Assembly: GCF_000006405.1 (NCBI RefSeq) | Contig: NW_003205565.1 | Location: forward strand, 405,278-469,277 | DNA: 64,000 bases | Source: Perkinsus marinus ATCC 50983 | Lineage: Eukaryota > Perkinsozoa > Perkinsida > Perkinsidae | Direction of reading: 5' to 3' | Part shown: positions 1 to 12,400 of the stretch, piece after piece | Position numbering within the stretch: the stretch's first letter is position 1 | How the letters are laid out: each line of letters opens with the position of its first letter | Program-made: the position numbers and the translations under genes | The notes under the pieces: generated by a model | Databases searched by the model: none | Seen by the model: the letters and a program-made list of their open reading frames with translations, nothing else | What the model was told of the DNA's origin: nothing

Positions 1-3000
1 GCCGAATCTTGAGAAGGCCGCTAAGGAGACGAGCGAAATGATGATTCTCGTCGAGAAGCAACAGGGCGAAGCCGCGGAGAAGCAGAAACTCGTCGATGCT
101 GAGGCGGCAGCTGCGAACGAGCAGGCCAGAGCCGCAGAGGAAATCGCGGCGGACTGCCAGAAGGACTTGGCCGCGGCGATGCCCGCGTTAGAGGCTGCTG
201 TGGATGCCTTGAGCAAGCTGAGTAAAGGAGATATCACTGAGGTGAAGGCGATGAAGACCCCGCCAGGTGAGACACATTTTGGCAGCACGCGAGTGATGTC
301 TTCGTTGTGGAGAGCCAACAGCTTCTCATGCGAGAATCGGAACCACGGTGCGCACATGGTTTCATTCAGGCGGAGTTGTACTGGTGGCTCAAGCCCTGTG
401 CTACTTCTTCGGAGTTAAGCCTAACAAAGTACCGGCCCCTGATGGTAGAGGAAAGGTGGAAGACTTCTGGGAGCCGGCCAAGAAGGAGCTGCTTGGTGAT
501 CCAAGGTTGCTCGATAGGCTCATCAACTTCGACAAGGACAATATTTCTGAGGAGGCCATGAAGAAGGTCAGGGAACAAGCACCACGTATGGACTAATCTC
601 GTGGTATCATTTCAGGTCAAACCGTTATATGATGATCCCAACTTCGAGCCTGAGGTGATCAAGAAGGCCTCTATTGCAGCGATGGGAATTTGCAAATGGG
701 CCCGAGCGATGGTCGTGTATGATAAAGTAGCCAAGGAAGTGGGGCCGAAGAGGGCGGCGCTGGCGGAGGCGGAGGGGAAGGCGGCAGCGGCCAAGGCGAA
801 GCTGGCTGAAAAAGAAGCGGAGTTGGCCGAGGTCATCGCACTTGTGGACAAGTTGGTATCAGACTTGAATAATGCGAAGGAGTATATGGAGGAACTGCAG
901 AAGCAGAGAGATGATTGTGCCGCCAAGCTCGTCAGGTAACGTAGCCGAATAGTCTTGGTGATGGTATAAGAAAATCTGAATGGGTGCTGCGACTTTTTGC
1001 TGAGTATTAGTCGCCGTTGGTCGTTATGTATCATCCTGGATTTCTATGAGACACTATATTCATCCGCAGATTGCGAAGCTCAGAGTCAGCTGCTGATTGT
1101 TCCTGATTTTAGAGCCGAGAAACTTATCACTGGTCTCGGTGGGGAGAAATCGAGGTGGACGGCGGCTTCTAATCGCCTTGGCACGGACTACAATAACTTG
1201 TCCGGAGACATCCTCATTGCCAGTGGCATTATAGCGTATCTCGGTAAGGTGTCTAAGCCTGGGATCTTCTGCTTCTCACGGTCTTGCTTAGGCGTGTTCA
1301 CGGCTTCATATCGATCGGACGTGATGGTGCAATGGTTGGGAAAGCTGCAAGAGCTCAAGATTCCTGCAAGTCCTCAGTTCAACTTACAGAACTGCATCGG
1401 AGATGCTGTGAAGATCCGGCAGTGGTGAGTAACTCGCGGGTAGAATTTGTTGGCGCTGAGATGGGAATAATTTCGAACGGAAGATTGAGATCGAGTCGAT
1501 TCCGTTCTTCGTGGTCGTCCCTACTAGGGACTCCCTAGCACCAAGGGTGGGTTGCATGGCGATCTAGCCGGGCACATACAAGCAATGGAGAATTTGTCCC
1601 TTCAGGGTGATCGATAAGTTGCCGAACGACGGTCTGTCGATTGACAATGCCATCATAATGAGTAACTCGAGGAGATGGCCGCTGATGATCGACCCTCAAC
1701 AACAGGCGAACAAGTGGATCAAAAACATGGAGAAAAACCTGCAGGTAGGATACCGCGAATTTGGTTGTACTCTGATCGATTCACCCAGGTTTTGAGGCTG
1801 ACGAAAAACTACGCTAGAGAGCTCGAGAATGCGATACAGTTCGGGAATCCAGTGTTAATTGAAAACATTGCTGAGTCATTGGACCCTATGTTGGATCCTC
1901 TACTCCAGAAGGCTACGTTTAAACAGGTGAGCCCTCATCAGGCCACGGCGTAATGGAGTCGTTTATCGTCAGGGCAACCTGGAGATGATTCGGCTCGGCG
2001 ACAGTACAATAGAATGGTCGAAGGACTTCCGTCTTTATTTCACCACAAAGCTGCCGAATCCCCATTACGCCCCCGAGATATGTGTCTCGGTTACTATCCT
2101 CAATTTCATGGCGACAGTGGACGGCCTTCAGGACCAAATGCTTGGTGAGAACAACAGCTCTTCACAGCATGTGTATTCGGCGATGGAACGTTTACGCTAG
2201 TGATCGTAGTGTGCCGACCGAGAGTGACTTCACGATGTGTAAGGTATCGTGGTTGCCAAGGAAGAGCCGGAGATCGAGGCCAAGCGCGTGAACCTTGTCG
2301 TGGAGAGCGCTCAGTCTAAGGCGCAGTTGAAAGAGATTGAAGACCGCATTTTGGCGTTGCTCTCCAGCGCTACTGGTACGTGAACGTGTGGAAGATCCGG
2401 TCTGTAGCGTTTTGTTGTAGGCAATATCTTGGACGACGAGGAGCTCATTGAGACGCTTTCTAACTCGAAGATTGCCAGTCAGAAGATTGAGGAACAGGTT
2501 CAACAGCAAGAGAGGACTGCAGCGCAGATCCAAGAGACTAGACAAGCATATAGGCCCTTGGCACTAAGGTGAGGCTCGTGCCCTCAGTCAAGCACAGTAT
2601 CAACCATGGGCTGTTCATCCCGAACGGCATTCGATCAGTGGTGGGGTAAAATCGCGGGTCGCTGGCCGGCATTTGCTGGTGTCCATATCTCCGTATACGC
2701 GATGGAATTTCTCGCTTCAACAGCACACCCCTAGCCGTCTCAGGTCTGCCTCGTTGTTCTTCGTGGTCTCTGACCTCTGCATCGTCGACCCTATGTATCA
2801 ATACTCCCTCGACTGGTTCATCATGATATTCATAATGTCCATCGACCAGGCAGAGGCTGCCAACTCGCCAGCGGATCGGATGGCCAATTTGGCGAGGTAC
2901 GCCGAATGCCTTTATGGATGGCTTTCGCTCATCATAACTTGACGAACGTTCGTGACATCTTCGTTTTCGTTTCAGCTCTACTATTCGGCTGTTATATGTC

Positions 3001-5763
3001 ATGGTTTGCCGATCCCTGTTCGAAGCACATAGGCTGCTATATTCAATGCAGCTCGCATTCAAGATGCAGGAGGTGGACAAGGAGCTCAACTTCAAGCAGA
3101 TGCGTCTCTTCCTCACTGGTGGTGGCGGTGGTGGCGCACCTTCAGAGGAAAAGCCCCCAAATACGGCCTGGCTTACCGGTATGAATAGCCGTGCTGATAT
3201 GGGCAATGAATCATTCAGATATTTCTTGGGGAAGAGTGCTAGAGTTGGCTAAGCTGGGAGAGACTTTTGATGGCTTCCAGGAGGCCTTCAAGTCTCAAGT
3301 TGACGGCTGGAAGGTAAGGGCTATCACGCCGTCATTAACTGTCACTAAGCATCTACGCGTCAGGCGATATTTGACTCGGACAACCCCCGCGATGTTGAAT
3401 GGCCCAACAGCTTCGACAAGAAATGCACTCCCTTGGAAAAGGCACTGGTGCTGTTGGCAATCCGAGCCGACGCGTTGGTGCCAGCTATACAAGAAATTGT
3501 TGAGAAGAAGCTCGGTAAGGCACCGCAATGCGTGCTCGGGAGAATGTGAGTATCTCATGGCTCAGGCAATTTCTTCCTGGAACCACCGCCGTTTGATCTT
3601 GAGGCATGTTACAATGACTCGCGGCCTTCGATCCCGCTCGTGTTCGTTTTGTCGAGCGGAAGTGACCCTATGGCTGACATCATCAAGTTGGCAGAGGGAA
3701 AGGATATGCTGGCTAACATCTCCGCGATCAGTTTGGGCCAAGGACAGGGTAAGATAGGGCACCGGGTAGTCCGGGCTGAGAACATGGGAATTCATTATCT
3801 CACTGTGCATGGTCCGGCTCCAGTTTATGGTATGTTCAATCAGGTCCTAAGGCAATGGCAGCTCTCGAAGAAGGGACGAAGCTCGGCAAATGGGTCCTGC
3901 TGCAGAACTGCCATTTGGCAGTCAGCTGGATGCCTGTGCTGGAGAAGGCAAGACTGAAGTCGTGTTATTCGGTCAACCATTTCATCCTGGGATAACAGGT
4001 CGTTGAAGACTTCCGGGAAGATGAGATTAACCCAGAATTCCGTCTGTGGCTGACTGCCATGCCGAGTCCCGCCTTCCCGATATCGGTTCTGCAGAACGGC
4101 ATCAAGATGACACTGGAGCCTCCCAAGGGTCTGAAGAACAGTCTGGTGCGAGCTTACATGGGTAGCATTACGCCCTCGCTCCGATCAGTGAGAATGTGTT
4201 TGTTGATAGGTATGGACGAGGAGTGGTTCGAGAGTTGCAGCAAGCCGCATGCCTTCAAAAAGCTCCTCTTTGGTCTTTGTTTCTTCCACGCTGTCATTCT
4301 GGAGCGAAGGCAATTTGGTCCACTGGGATGGAATATTCCTTACCAATTTTCCGAGCCTGATCGCGACATCTCCCGTCAGCAGCTCAAAAACTTCCTGGAT
4401 GAGTTTGAAGGAATCCCATGGAAGGCTCTGAGCTATATGGTTGCCGAGGCAAACTACGGCGGCAGAGTTACGGATGCTCAGGACCGTAGAGCAATCGTCC
4501 ATATTTTGACGGATTATTATACTGAAAGAATTCTCAAAGACGAGTATAAATTCAGCATAAGCGGCACTTACTTTGCTCCCAAGGAAGGAACGTTGTCCTC
4601 CTATATGGAGTACATACGAGGGCTCCCGATCAACCAGACCCCCGAGGTCTTCTGGTTACACAATAACGCCAATCTTACAGCGGCTATTAATGAAGGCATG
4701 GAGATTCTAAGAACGGCGGTAATGCTGATGCCGAAGACGGGTGGTGGTGACGCTGAGGAGGGCGAGAAGGAGAAAACTCCCGAGGAGCTTTATGGAGAAA
4801 AGGCCGCCGAGATAGTCGCGTCCCTCCCTAAAAACTTCGACGTGGACGCGGTTCAGAGGACGTATCCAGTGCGCTATGATCAGTGTTTAAACACTGTTCT
4901 GGTGCAGGAGCTTTTGAAATGCAATAAGTTACTCGACCGGTTGAGAGATACGCTGGTGAACTTGCAGAAAGCCGTCAAGGGTTTGGTCGTTTTCAGCCCA
5001 GACCTGGAAGAGGTGGCTGAGGGTCTCCTGAGTAACAAAGTCCCTTCGGTGTGGGCTAAGGTGTCCTACCCCAGCCTGAAGCCACTAGGCAGCTACGTTG
5101 CAGACTTCCTCCAACGTCTGCAGTTCTTCGACGGCTGGGTCGAATCTGACGCCCCATCAGTTTTCTGGTTCTCGGGCTTCTTCTTCCAGCAAGCATTCTT
5201 GACCGGAGTGTTGCAGAACTTCGCCCGAAAAGATAAGATAGCTATCGACCGCTGTATCTGGAATATGGAGGTCCTCAAGGCAGACAATACGTCGCCAGGC
5301 TTACCAGAAAAAGGCTGTATTATCCGAGGCTTATTCATGGATGGCGCAAGGTGAGAGCAGTTGATCTCGATGCGCGTTGCAGTGTGGCGACCCTTTCAGA
5401 TGGGATGACGAAAAGATGGTTATCGCCGACTCGTTCCCCAAGGTGTTATTCTCCGAAGTCCCATACATTTGGCTCAAGCCGGTCGAAATGGATAGAGATG
5501 AGACGAAATACGGGAGGATCTACACCTGCCCAGTGTATAAGACGAGCGAAAGAAGAGGTCAGGGGGATTTGAATACGATGGCAGCGAATGCATCTTTCGT
5601 GTGGTTTTGAATAATGCACATACTTGACTGCTCAGGTACACTTTCAACGTCTGGACATTCAACGAACCATGTGATGATGATTTTCCTACCAATCGCCGCG
5701 GAACATGACGAAACGTTCTGGGTCAAGCGTGGTGTAGCCATGTTGACTCAAATTGATGATTAG
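1..5763 (+). CDS. Axonemal dynein heavy chain, C-terminal part (5' end outside window)
   Basis: Motor subunit of a ciliary dynein arm; it hydrolyses ATP to slide axonemal microtubules. The window opens inside the stalk. The Ala/Glu/Lys-rich coiled coil CC1 lies near 1-270. The microtubule-binding tip follows ([20 protein letters not shown] near 405-460), and CC2 lies near 700-930 ([19 protein letters not shown]). AAA5 and AAA6 segments continue through about 4000, with [18 protein letters not shown] near 3890-3950. The long C-terminal domain runs from about 4060 ([20 protein letters not shown] near 4285). The end [13 protein letters not shown], then [13 protein letters not shown] and TAG at 5761-5763, is typical of single-headed inner-arm chains (DNAH1/3/7/12 group). 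At least ten introns interrupt it, so exon edges are approximate. The family is certain; the exact isoform is inferred. Confidence 0.93.
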
Positions 5764-6519
5764 TGTGTTCATGGAGCAAGGAAAGTCTTCAAAGGTGTTG
5801 AACTACGTATCCAAGTATTGTGTTTTCAGTCGCTCATATTTTGAACGCCGAATTAGTATTAAGGTGTTCTTTCCTTACCACACATAAATATATGTGTTCA
5901 CTGTATGAGGCAATGAACCGTTGTCACTTTTATGAATATCGTTATCGTTTACAAACTCAACATCTTCGTACAGATGTTGACGGCACGTTCTGAGAACGTG
6001 ACAGTCATACGACTTTCGTATGTCATAGACTTAAAGGTAGAATGTCGATTAACGGGTCTAACGGGCGTGTCAGAACTCCCAAGGCGATCGGAAATGCACT
6101 GGAAGCGTCCGCGTACAATTGTGGACATGCACACGCATATTGAAAACTCGCCTCGTTTCGCTCAAAAGCCACGAGTATTGCACTTGATCCAGAGCGGATG
6201 TCTTCAAGGTAGTAGGTATGCATATGGGGATCACAGAAATAAGCGACAGACCCGGCATCCGCGGCACTCGGATGAAACCTAACTGAGACACTGGTTACCT
6301 CAGGGACAAATCGACGTACGCTCTTACATGGTGATACACTACTCGCCGATACACTACTTACTTTCCCATGGTGAAACCCCTAAGATTTTGAACGAGTTAG
6401 ATGATTACGATCTGGCGTTGAATTGATCAAGAACAATTTTACGGGAAGGAATAAGTCGTTCAGGAAGTTGTCACTCCAACGCAAGGCGCCCTGGAGAAGG
6501 ACTTGAGTACGGCAATGTG
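5764..6519. other. Intergenic region between convergent dynein and cap-methyltransferase genes
   Basis: About 750 bases between two convergent gene ends, so it should hold both 3' UTRs. Short open frames exist on both strands, for example 5932-6282, but none shows a recognisable domain, biased composition or convincing splice pattern. I see no gene here. Confidence 0.5.
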
Positions 6520-8363
6520 TCACGAAGTACAGGTAAAGACGAACGTCGTATATAACTTGAATACTTGCTCTTCTTCGGGTGATAGAACCACGTCCGAATG
6601 AGTCCATCGAAACTTCTTTACGATCTCGCTTTTCGTTTCATAGTGCTCGAGGAAGGCGCCGAAGTTTGCATGCAGCACACACTTGAAATTGGCTGCACGA
6701 GCTACCGCATCAAAGGCCTTGAAGGGGACTAAGTACTCAGCCTGATCATCGATGCTTTGCATCAGCCAGAACTGGTAGACGACTCCCCACTCGGTTGAGC
6801 CCTTCTTGTGATCAATCGCCGTACCCTCCTCGTTACCCTCTACAGGGTTGGAGGGAGCCAACTTAAGGAGCTGATCCTTCTCAAAAGTCACACTGTAAAC
6901 TTCATTGCCGAACTTGGAGGAGCCGTCCGAGGAAAGACTCGCCCGCTTGAGTCTGCTGACGATGGTCTCGCTACAGGGAATCGTGCCGATGAAATTTCCA
7001 CCAGGCTTGATCACAGTTGCGATGCGGCTAAGGAACTGTTGGGCTGCGTCTCGAGTCTTCATGAGGTAGTGCATGGCCAACTGCATCGACACTGTGTCGA
7101 AAACTCGATGGTCATCTCCCGAGCTCGCGCCCTCCCGTCTGACAATTTCCAAAATCTAAAAGGAAGTAATAAGCACACCTGGGGCCGCACGTATATTCAC
7201 CTTGTCAAACGTGGCCCCGTCCTCTAAGTTGCCCTGCATGAACACGGCACGATACTTGAGCCTCTGTTCACTCTCCGCGTACCGCCGCCTGGCCTCCTCG
7301 ATAGCCTCTGCTGAGATGTCAACACCGACGTACAACCTGACGCGGGGAAAATGAGCAATCGTGCCCGGTTGACGGCACAACGGGAAAATGTATCAACTCA
7401 CCGGGGCTTGCAAGCGCTGTATTTCCAAAGATCCTGACCGTGTCCACAGGCCAAGTCTAGTACGACCGGCCCATGCGCGGGAACGAACTTATCGATGAGG
7501 ACTCGCTTGACTAGATTATTGTACTTCCGCAGGGCACCAACTTCTGATTCGCCCTGTGATATCTGATTCCTCGTCTTGCGATCGTAGTGGTCCTCGACGT
7601 TGTAGCTCGCCGCTGCCCCAGTAGAAGTGAAGAGGTTCTCATAGCACAGTGGTGGCGGTGGCATAGTGTCAGCCATCGCTGCTAGAGACTCTGCATTCCT
7701 AAGCAGGTCTCGGACCGCTACACTTAGCCCATGAGTATGCTTTCCAATCATTCTAGTATACTGATTCCGAAGCAGCATAGGATTGACATCAACCCGTAAT
7801 GCTTGGTTTTGGACAACCACTCGCCACCACAAGTCGGGTCCCTTGTTGAAGCGAAGGACGGTGCAAGCGCCTCCTTTGCCAGAATAGTTCTCCTGGAGTA
7901 CACAGATGTCAACACGTAGATGAACCGAGCTCTCTGGACGGTATAGCAAATATCTCTCGATGACCTCTTCGGCACCTGTGGGGGCGGAATTGGCTTCCAA
8001 GACATCCACGCTAGTCCACCCGGTCTCATGGGCCTTCAGGAACTCGAGGGCTTTCAGTGGGTCATGAAGAGCGTCCTCAGTAGTGTTGAAACTCCCCGCC
8101 GGATCCATGAAGCACCAACCGCTCGCCCGACTGATAGGAAGGCCGATGGGCTCTCCGGTGGTTTTGTCCGTCAGTGTCACCAGAGAAGCTGCTAATCGCA
8201 CCTCCTCCTTGGGCCGGGACGCGAGCGCTTTGACCAGGCCTGCCTCAACCCGACGGAAAATGAGGGAATATGAAGAGTCCGACTGCTCAGTGGGGGCGTA
8301 CATGCGTAGTTGCCGCGGTATACCATCTTTGGGCGGCTGCATGGCTGGCGCTTGGCCTGTCAT
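6520..8363 (-). CDS. mRNA cap guanine-N7 methyltransferase with N-terminal extension
   Basis: Transfers methyl from SAM to the guanine of the 5' cap, in the nucleus. The SAM-binding motif I VLDLACGHGQDLWKY is at about 7470-7425. The next exon carries YVGVDISAEAIEEARRRY, and the last long exon carries FDTVSMQLAMHYLM and VIKPGGNFIGTIP. These are the core blocks of the Abd1/RNMT family. Two introns are clear: one after ACKPR at about 7401, acceptor before LYVGVD, and one after FDK at about 7197, acceptor before ILEIVRREG. Some 200 residues before the methyltransferase (about 8360-7700) are not part of that domain. A stretch there, LTDKTTGEPIGLPI, weakly recalls Cet1-type RNA triphosphatases, but I do not see their full set of glutamates. 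I chose the ATG at 8363 as start; the frame stays open to 8567, so an upstream start or exon is possible. Confidence 0.85.
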
Positions 8364-8745
8364 AAGATGGTCGAACGAAGGTTTCAACCTGCCGAAGATG
8401 AGCACAGCATGGAAGCGGAGAACACGACAGAGCGACTTGATAGGAAGGACCATGTCACAGCCATTTGTACAAATTGTAGTCTTCGAAACTGAAGGGAACA
8501 CGCCACTGAGGCGGCAGGTGCTTCGGAATGAGAGGCCGCCTGAATGGAATGGATGCAGTCCCGACACTTACTATGTCTTCTTACATCTGCCTAGGGGGCA
8601 CTTGTGGTACGTGGAGATGGTCCGAATGAATGCTAAGGCTAGTGCTTAGAGCTCGACCATCCATATAATGACCATTTACGAACAGTTTATAACTGCAGGC
8701 AGAGCGTCAACATCGACGATTCATAGAGACTCCCGGCAAACGGGC

Positions 8746-9281
8746 CTACTCCTCCTCCCATCCTGGCTTGGTGCAGATCGACCGCATGAGGGGGCGTCTA
8801 CCACCACTGGGCCGCTTGTTTCCAGCCAAGACTCTGCTGCCATTGAGGGTGTACTTGGCATCAAGGTAGACCTTGCCATCGCATTCTCCTTGAATCCCTT
8901 TAAGAACGAGGTGGACATCTTTCATGGGGTGCTTGAACAGGAGGCCTGGGTGAGCGTATCGATATAGATCACGCTGTAGCTCTGGGCCGCAAGTTAGTCG
9001 GTGCGCATACGACCCAGTGTCAACATCGGTGGCTGCCAAGCCATGACCTAACAGACCGAGCGATCGATCCCACCAGAGCTGACCATGTACCGATATGATA
9101 GGAGTAGAGCTGAGGGACCGAGGGGACCACAAAAGACGTTGCCGTTGGGTCATGCAAAACCGGAGCGGCCATGGACATACATTGGAAAAGCCGCAGTGAT
9201 GGATGCGAAGATAGATGCAAACGACGGGAACACAATACTAAGGCCGAGTGAAACAAGTATATGCAGAGTAACAGTTCTCAT
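8746..9281 (-). CDS. Small putative secreted protein
   Basis: No family recognised. The start MRTVTLHILVSLGLSIVFPS is a good signal peptide: basic residue, hydrophobic core, small residues. Removing two short introns (donor GTATGTCC near 9172; donor GTCAGCTC near 9080) gives one continuous frame. It runs through PIISVHG, then GLAATDVDTGSYAHRLTCG, then a basic C-terminal half ending CTKPGWEEE with TAG at 8746-8748. The predicted protein is roughly 145 residues with a few cysteines. It lies between the cap methyltransferase and a PX-domain gene on the same strand. The spliced model is inferred from sequence alone. Confidence 0.55.
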
Positions 9282-9495
9282 AAGGTATCAACACACATCA
9301 GGACTCCACCGAAAGTTCGACAGGATGGTCCAGACCCGCCCCGCCGAACCGCCCGAGGCCTGACGAGCTATCAGCGGATCCTGAGCGTCCCCTTGGCATC
9401 CTCGGCGAAGCTGCCTCTCCAAGACACATGCTGTCAGGTGCAACCCCGGAATAGCTGGAAGAAGCAACATGAACAAAAGAGCGTATGCATCCCGC

Positions 9496-12400
9496 CTACA
9501 TCCATTCGATGAAAGGATGATGAAATTCATAAGGATAAGCTGGTAGCAATGGCGCGACGTGTTGGAGGATGTAGATGAAATTCTGAGAGTAAACTGGACA
9601 CGGAGGAGATCACAATCAGCACACCTCGAGTGTTGGCCAGAAAAAAATGTACTCCCCCAAGAGATCTCCGCTGACGAGGTTGATACTGTCCATCCCGAAA
9701 ATCGCGGCCGCCGACACTTCGCAGCAATCTAAAGACAGCGAATATCGGGGAGTCATGGTCATCATTGCTCTTACTTCCATCCTCACCACATGGTTGGATG
9801 ACCATGCCACATGGATTCAGATTTGCACTACGACAGTCCAGTGTGCTGGAGAACAAATAAGTCTGCCCTCCCGCGCCAGTTCGGTCCATACCAGGTGAAA
9901 TCGGGGTTACTGGCAGTGTGACAGAAGGGGAAGGGCCGGTGGACAATGGCACTGAGACCGCAACAGATCGATGGCCGTTCAAGTGCGCACTTCTCCGAGT
10001 CCGAGAACTCGGAAGCGATAACACTCCGAGTTCAGAGAAAAAATTCTGTTCGAGTGAGAGTTTCATTGCTCAGTAAGATTCGGAACTCGGAATTCAGAGA
10101 GATCGAGGAGTTGAACGGGCTCCAGGGGTAGTGGGACCATTCACTTTGTGCCGAGCACGAAGTAGATATGAAACGGCTGATGCAGCAGGCTTACCGTGAC
10201 CACGCCACACCCCAGTCGGCACTCCTGGTCCTCGACTGACCAGTTCGTCACCGAGGTCGACACTAGTGTACGCTATTTGGTAGCCGCCACCATCCTCAGC
10301 CGGCAGCTTCTTAAAAGCCCGCAAGAGTTGCATCTTCACAAAACCAGGTGCGCAGTTAGGCGCGTTGAGCACGACGTCCAAGAGATCGGTCAAGAGGCAT
10401 GTCCCTGGATATGTAAATGATGCTAATCTATGATGAAATCGAGTGTGACCTGTTCCTTCTTGCACTGAGTTGCCTCGTCCAGACCCCGCCGCTGGCGACC
10501 CTACGGAAGCAGCCATGGTCATACTCCGGGGACTCGCTGCCGATTCGCCTGGCAACATATCTAAAAACGACTATCTAAAGTCACGGATGACCCACACTAG
10601 CCCTGAATGTGTCTACCGTGCCGTCTCGATGGTAGCGACAAGAGCATGACGTTGTGCAGGAGAGGATTGTAGTGAGTGTAAGAGAACTCCAGGAGCTTCT
10701 CCCGAACCTTGAGGTCACTCCTAGAGCTTTCCGAGTCGCCCTGTATGCAGCCTACCAGTTTGGGCGTCGTCCCCTCGGTGTCAAGTTCGAGTACGTTCTC
10801 AATGAAAGCCTTGTGGTCGTACATGAGGGCGCCGACATATCTGATACCAGGTGAGTAGCGACAAGCATCGCGAGTGCGAGTGTTACTCTGGATGGAACGG
10901 CAAATGAAGCAACCTGGCCCTAGCCATATGCTCAGGAGGGGTAGTAGCCAACCTATGGTAGTCGACGCGAACCTGCGAATAATCCTGGATGGCATCATCC
11001 TGAGGTAGAGCCCTACATTGCAAGGTTGTCTGAGCGTACCACCGAATTCCGCAGGCGGCGTAACTCGTTGCCAGCGATGCTGATCAAAACTTGAATCCGA
11101 GTCGTTGTCGCTCTCGGTGGTGGGGGGAAGCGTCGAAGAGTCGTAGTAGTTTACGGAGCCTATCTTGGTGTTGAGTAACGCCGCAGGGCTCCTAACAGTG
11201 CACCCACCATCAGCACTGCCATTCCTCTGGTCATCGTCTATATCATCATCGTAAGTAATCGTCGATACGCAAGTCGAGACCTTGAGAAGAGCGTCCTGTG
11301 CAATCTTGCGGACGTCCAAGCCGCCTCTACTCGGGCCTAAGCTGAGAGAAGTACAGCTAGCGCGGCTGGTATCAGCGAGTTCACCGCCAACTTGTGTCCC
11401 TCGTCGAATGCTTTGCCGACCGCCCAGCGAGTTCTGACGTCCTGAAGCGAGCCGTGATGGATCTGGCCGGAAGACTCGCTGCTGGTCTCTTACCATGGAC
11501 AGAAGACTTCATAATCCTCGGTGCATGAGTCCGTCGCTGAACCTGCGAGTATACCTTTGAACTGCTCGGCAAGCCACCTTGTGCTCACTAACACGCCAGG
11601 CGGGCCTCCGATCATCCCAGAGATAGCCGGCCCACCGCCGAGAATTTTGAGCCATGTCGAATACCTAGTCGAAACCGAATACATGTGAAACCGACGGCTT
11701 CATACATACTCCGCAACAGCCCATTCGTCACCATTAAAGATATCGAGCAATGGGTCTCTGGAAGGACTAATCGTCCTTGTGATTTGAAACGCATCCAAAC
11801 GACTAGACTGACCTGAATAGAACTGCGAATCAAATTTGACAAAGGCAATGTAGCCACCTCTGTTCAAGCGAATATGCTTGTCCAGATGCATGCCTTGAAT
11901 GATGAACAGTGGGGAGGCTTTGAAAACATGAGTGTATATACCGGCGTCAGCGTTGTACTCGAAGGAAAGCAGTTTCCGCAGAAACCCGAGGGCGGCGCAT
12001 GCGGACACCGGAGGATCCTCCGAGAAATTTCCAATCTGAAAATGTGCAAGTTCCAGGTCGACCATACTCAACTGTTCCGGATCACTTCTGGCAGGAGACC
12101 AACGGGCCGCTCGCTGTCACCGATGCGTGGGTGAGGATTCTCGTTGTAGACATATGACCGACCGGTAGGGTCGTACCCCACGAAAAGGAGCTGAATGGAG
12201 AGCTCTCGAAATTGAGGTTTGTTTTGCATGAACCAACATTCGAAATCACGAATGGCCTGTACCTTGTCATGAACAACAATCGCGAATAGGGAGCACAATT
12301 TCCGCTTGATATCTACTTTATCATTGCCAACGGAATCGTCGTCGACGCCATCCCCGAGAGAACTTGTTTCATCTGCCGTCTCATCTAGCTCGGGAACTTG

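Noticed and set aside
2538-3206. 222-codon minus-strand frame
   Set aside because: It is the antisense of dynein exons; composition and position show that it is a shadow.
5932-6282. 116-codon plus-strand frame after dynein
   Set aside because: No domain, no codon bias, and it overlaps minus-strand frames of equal quality.
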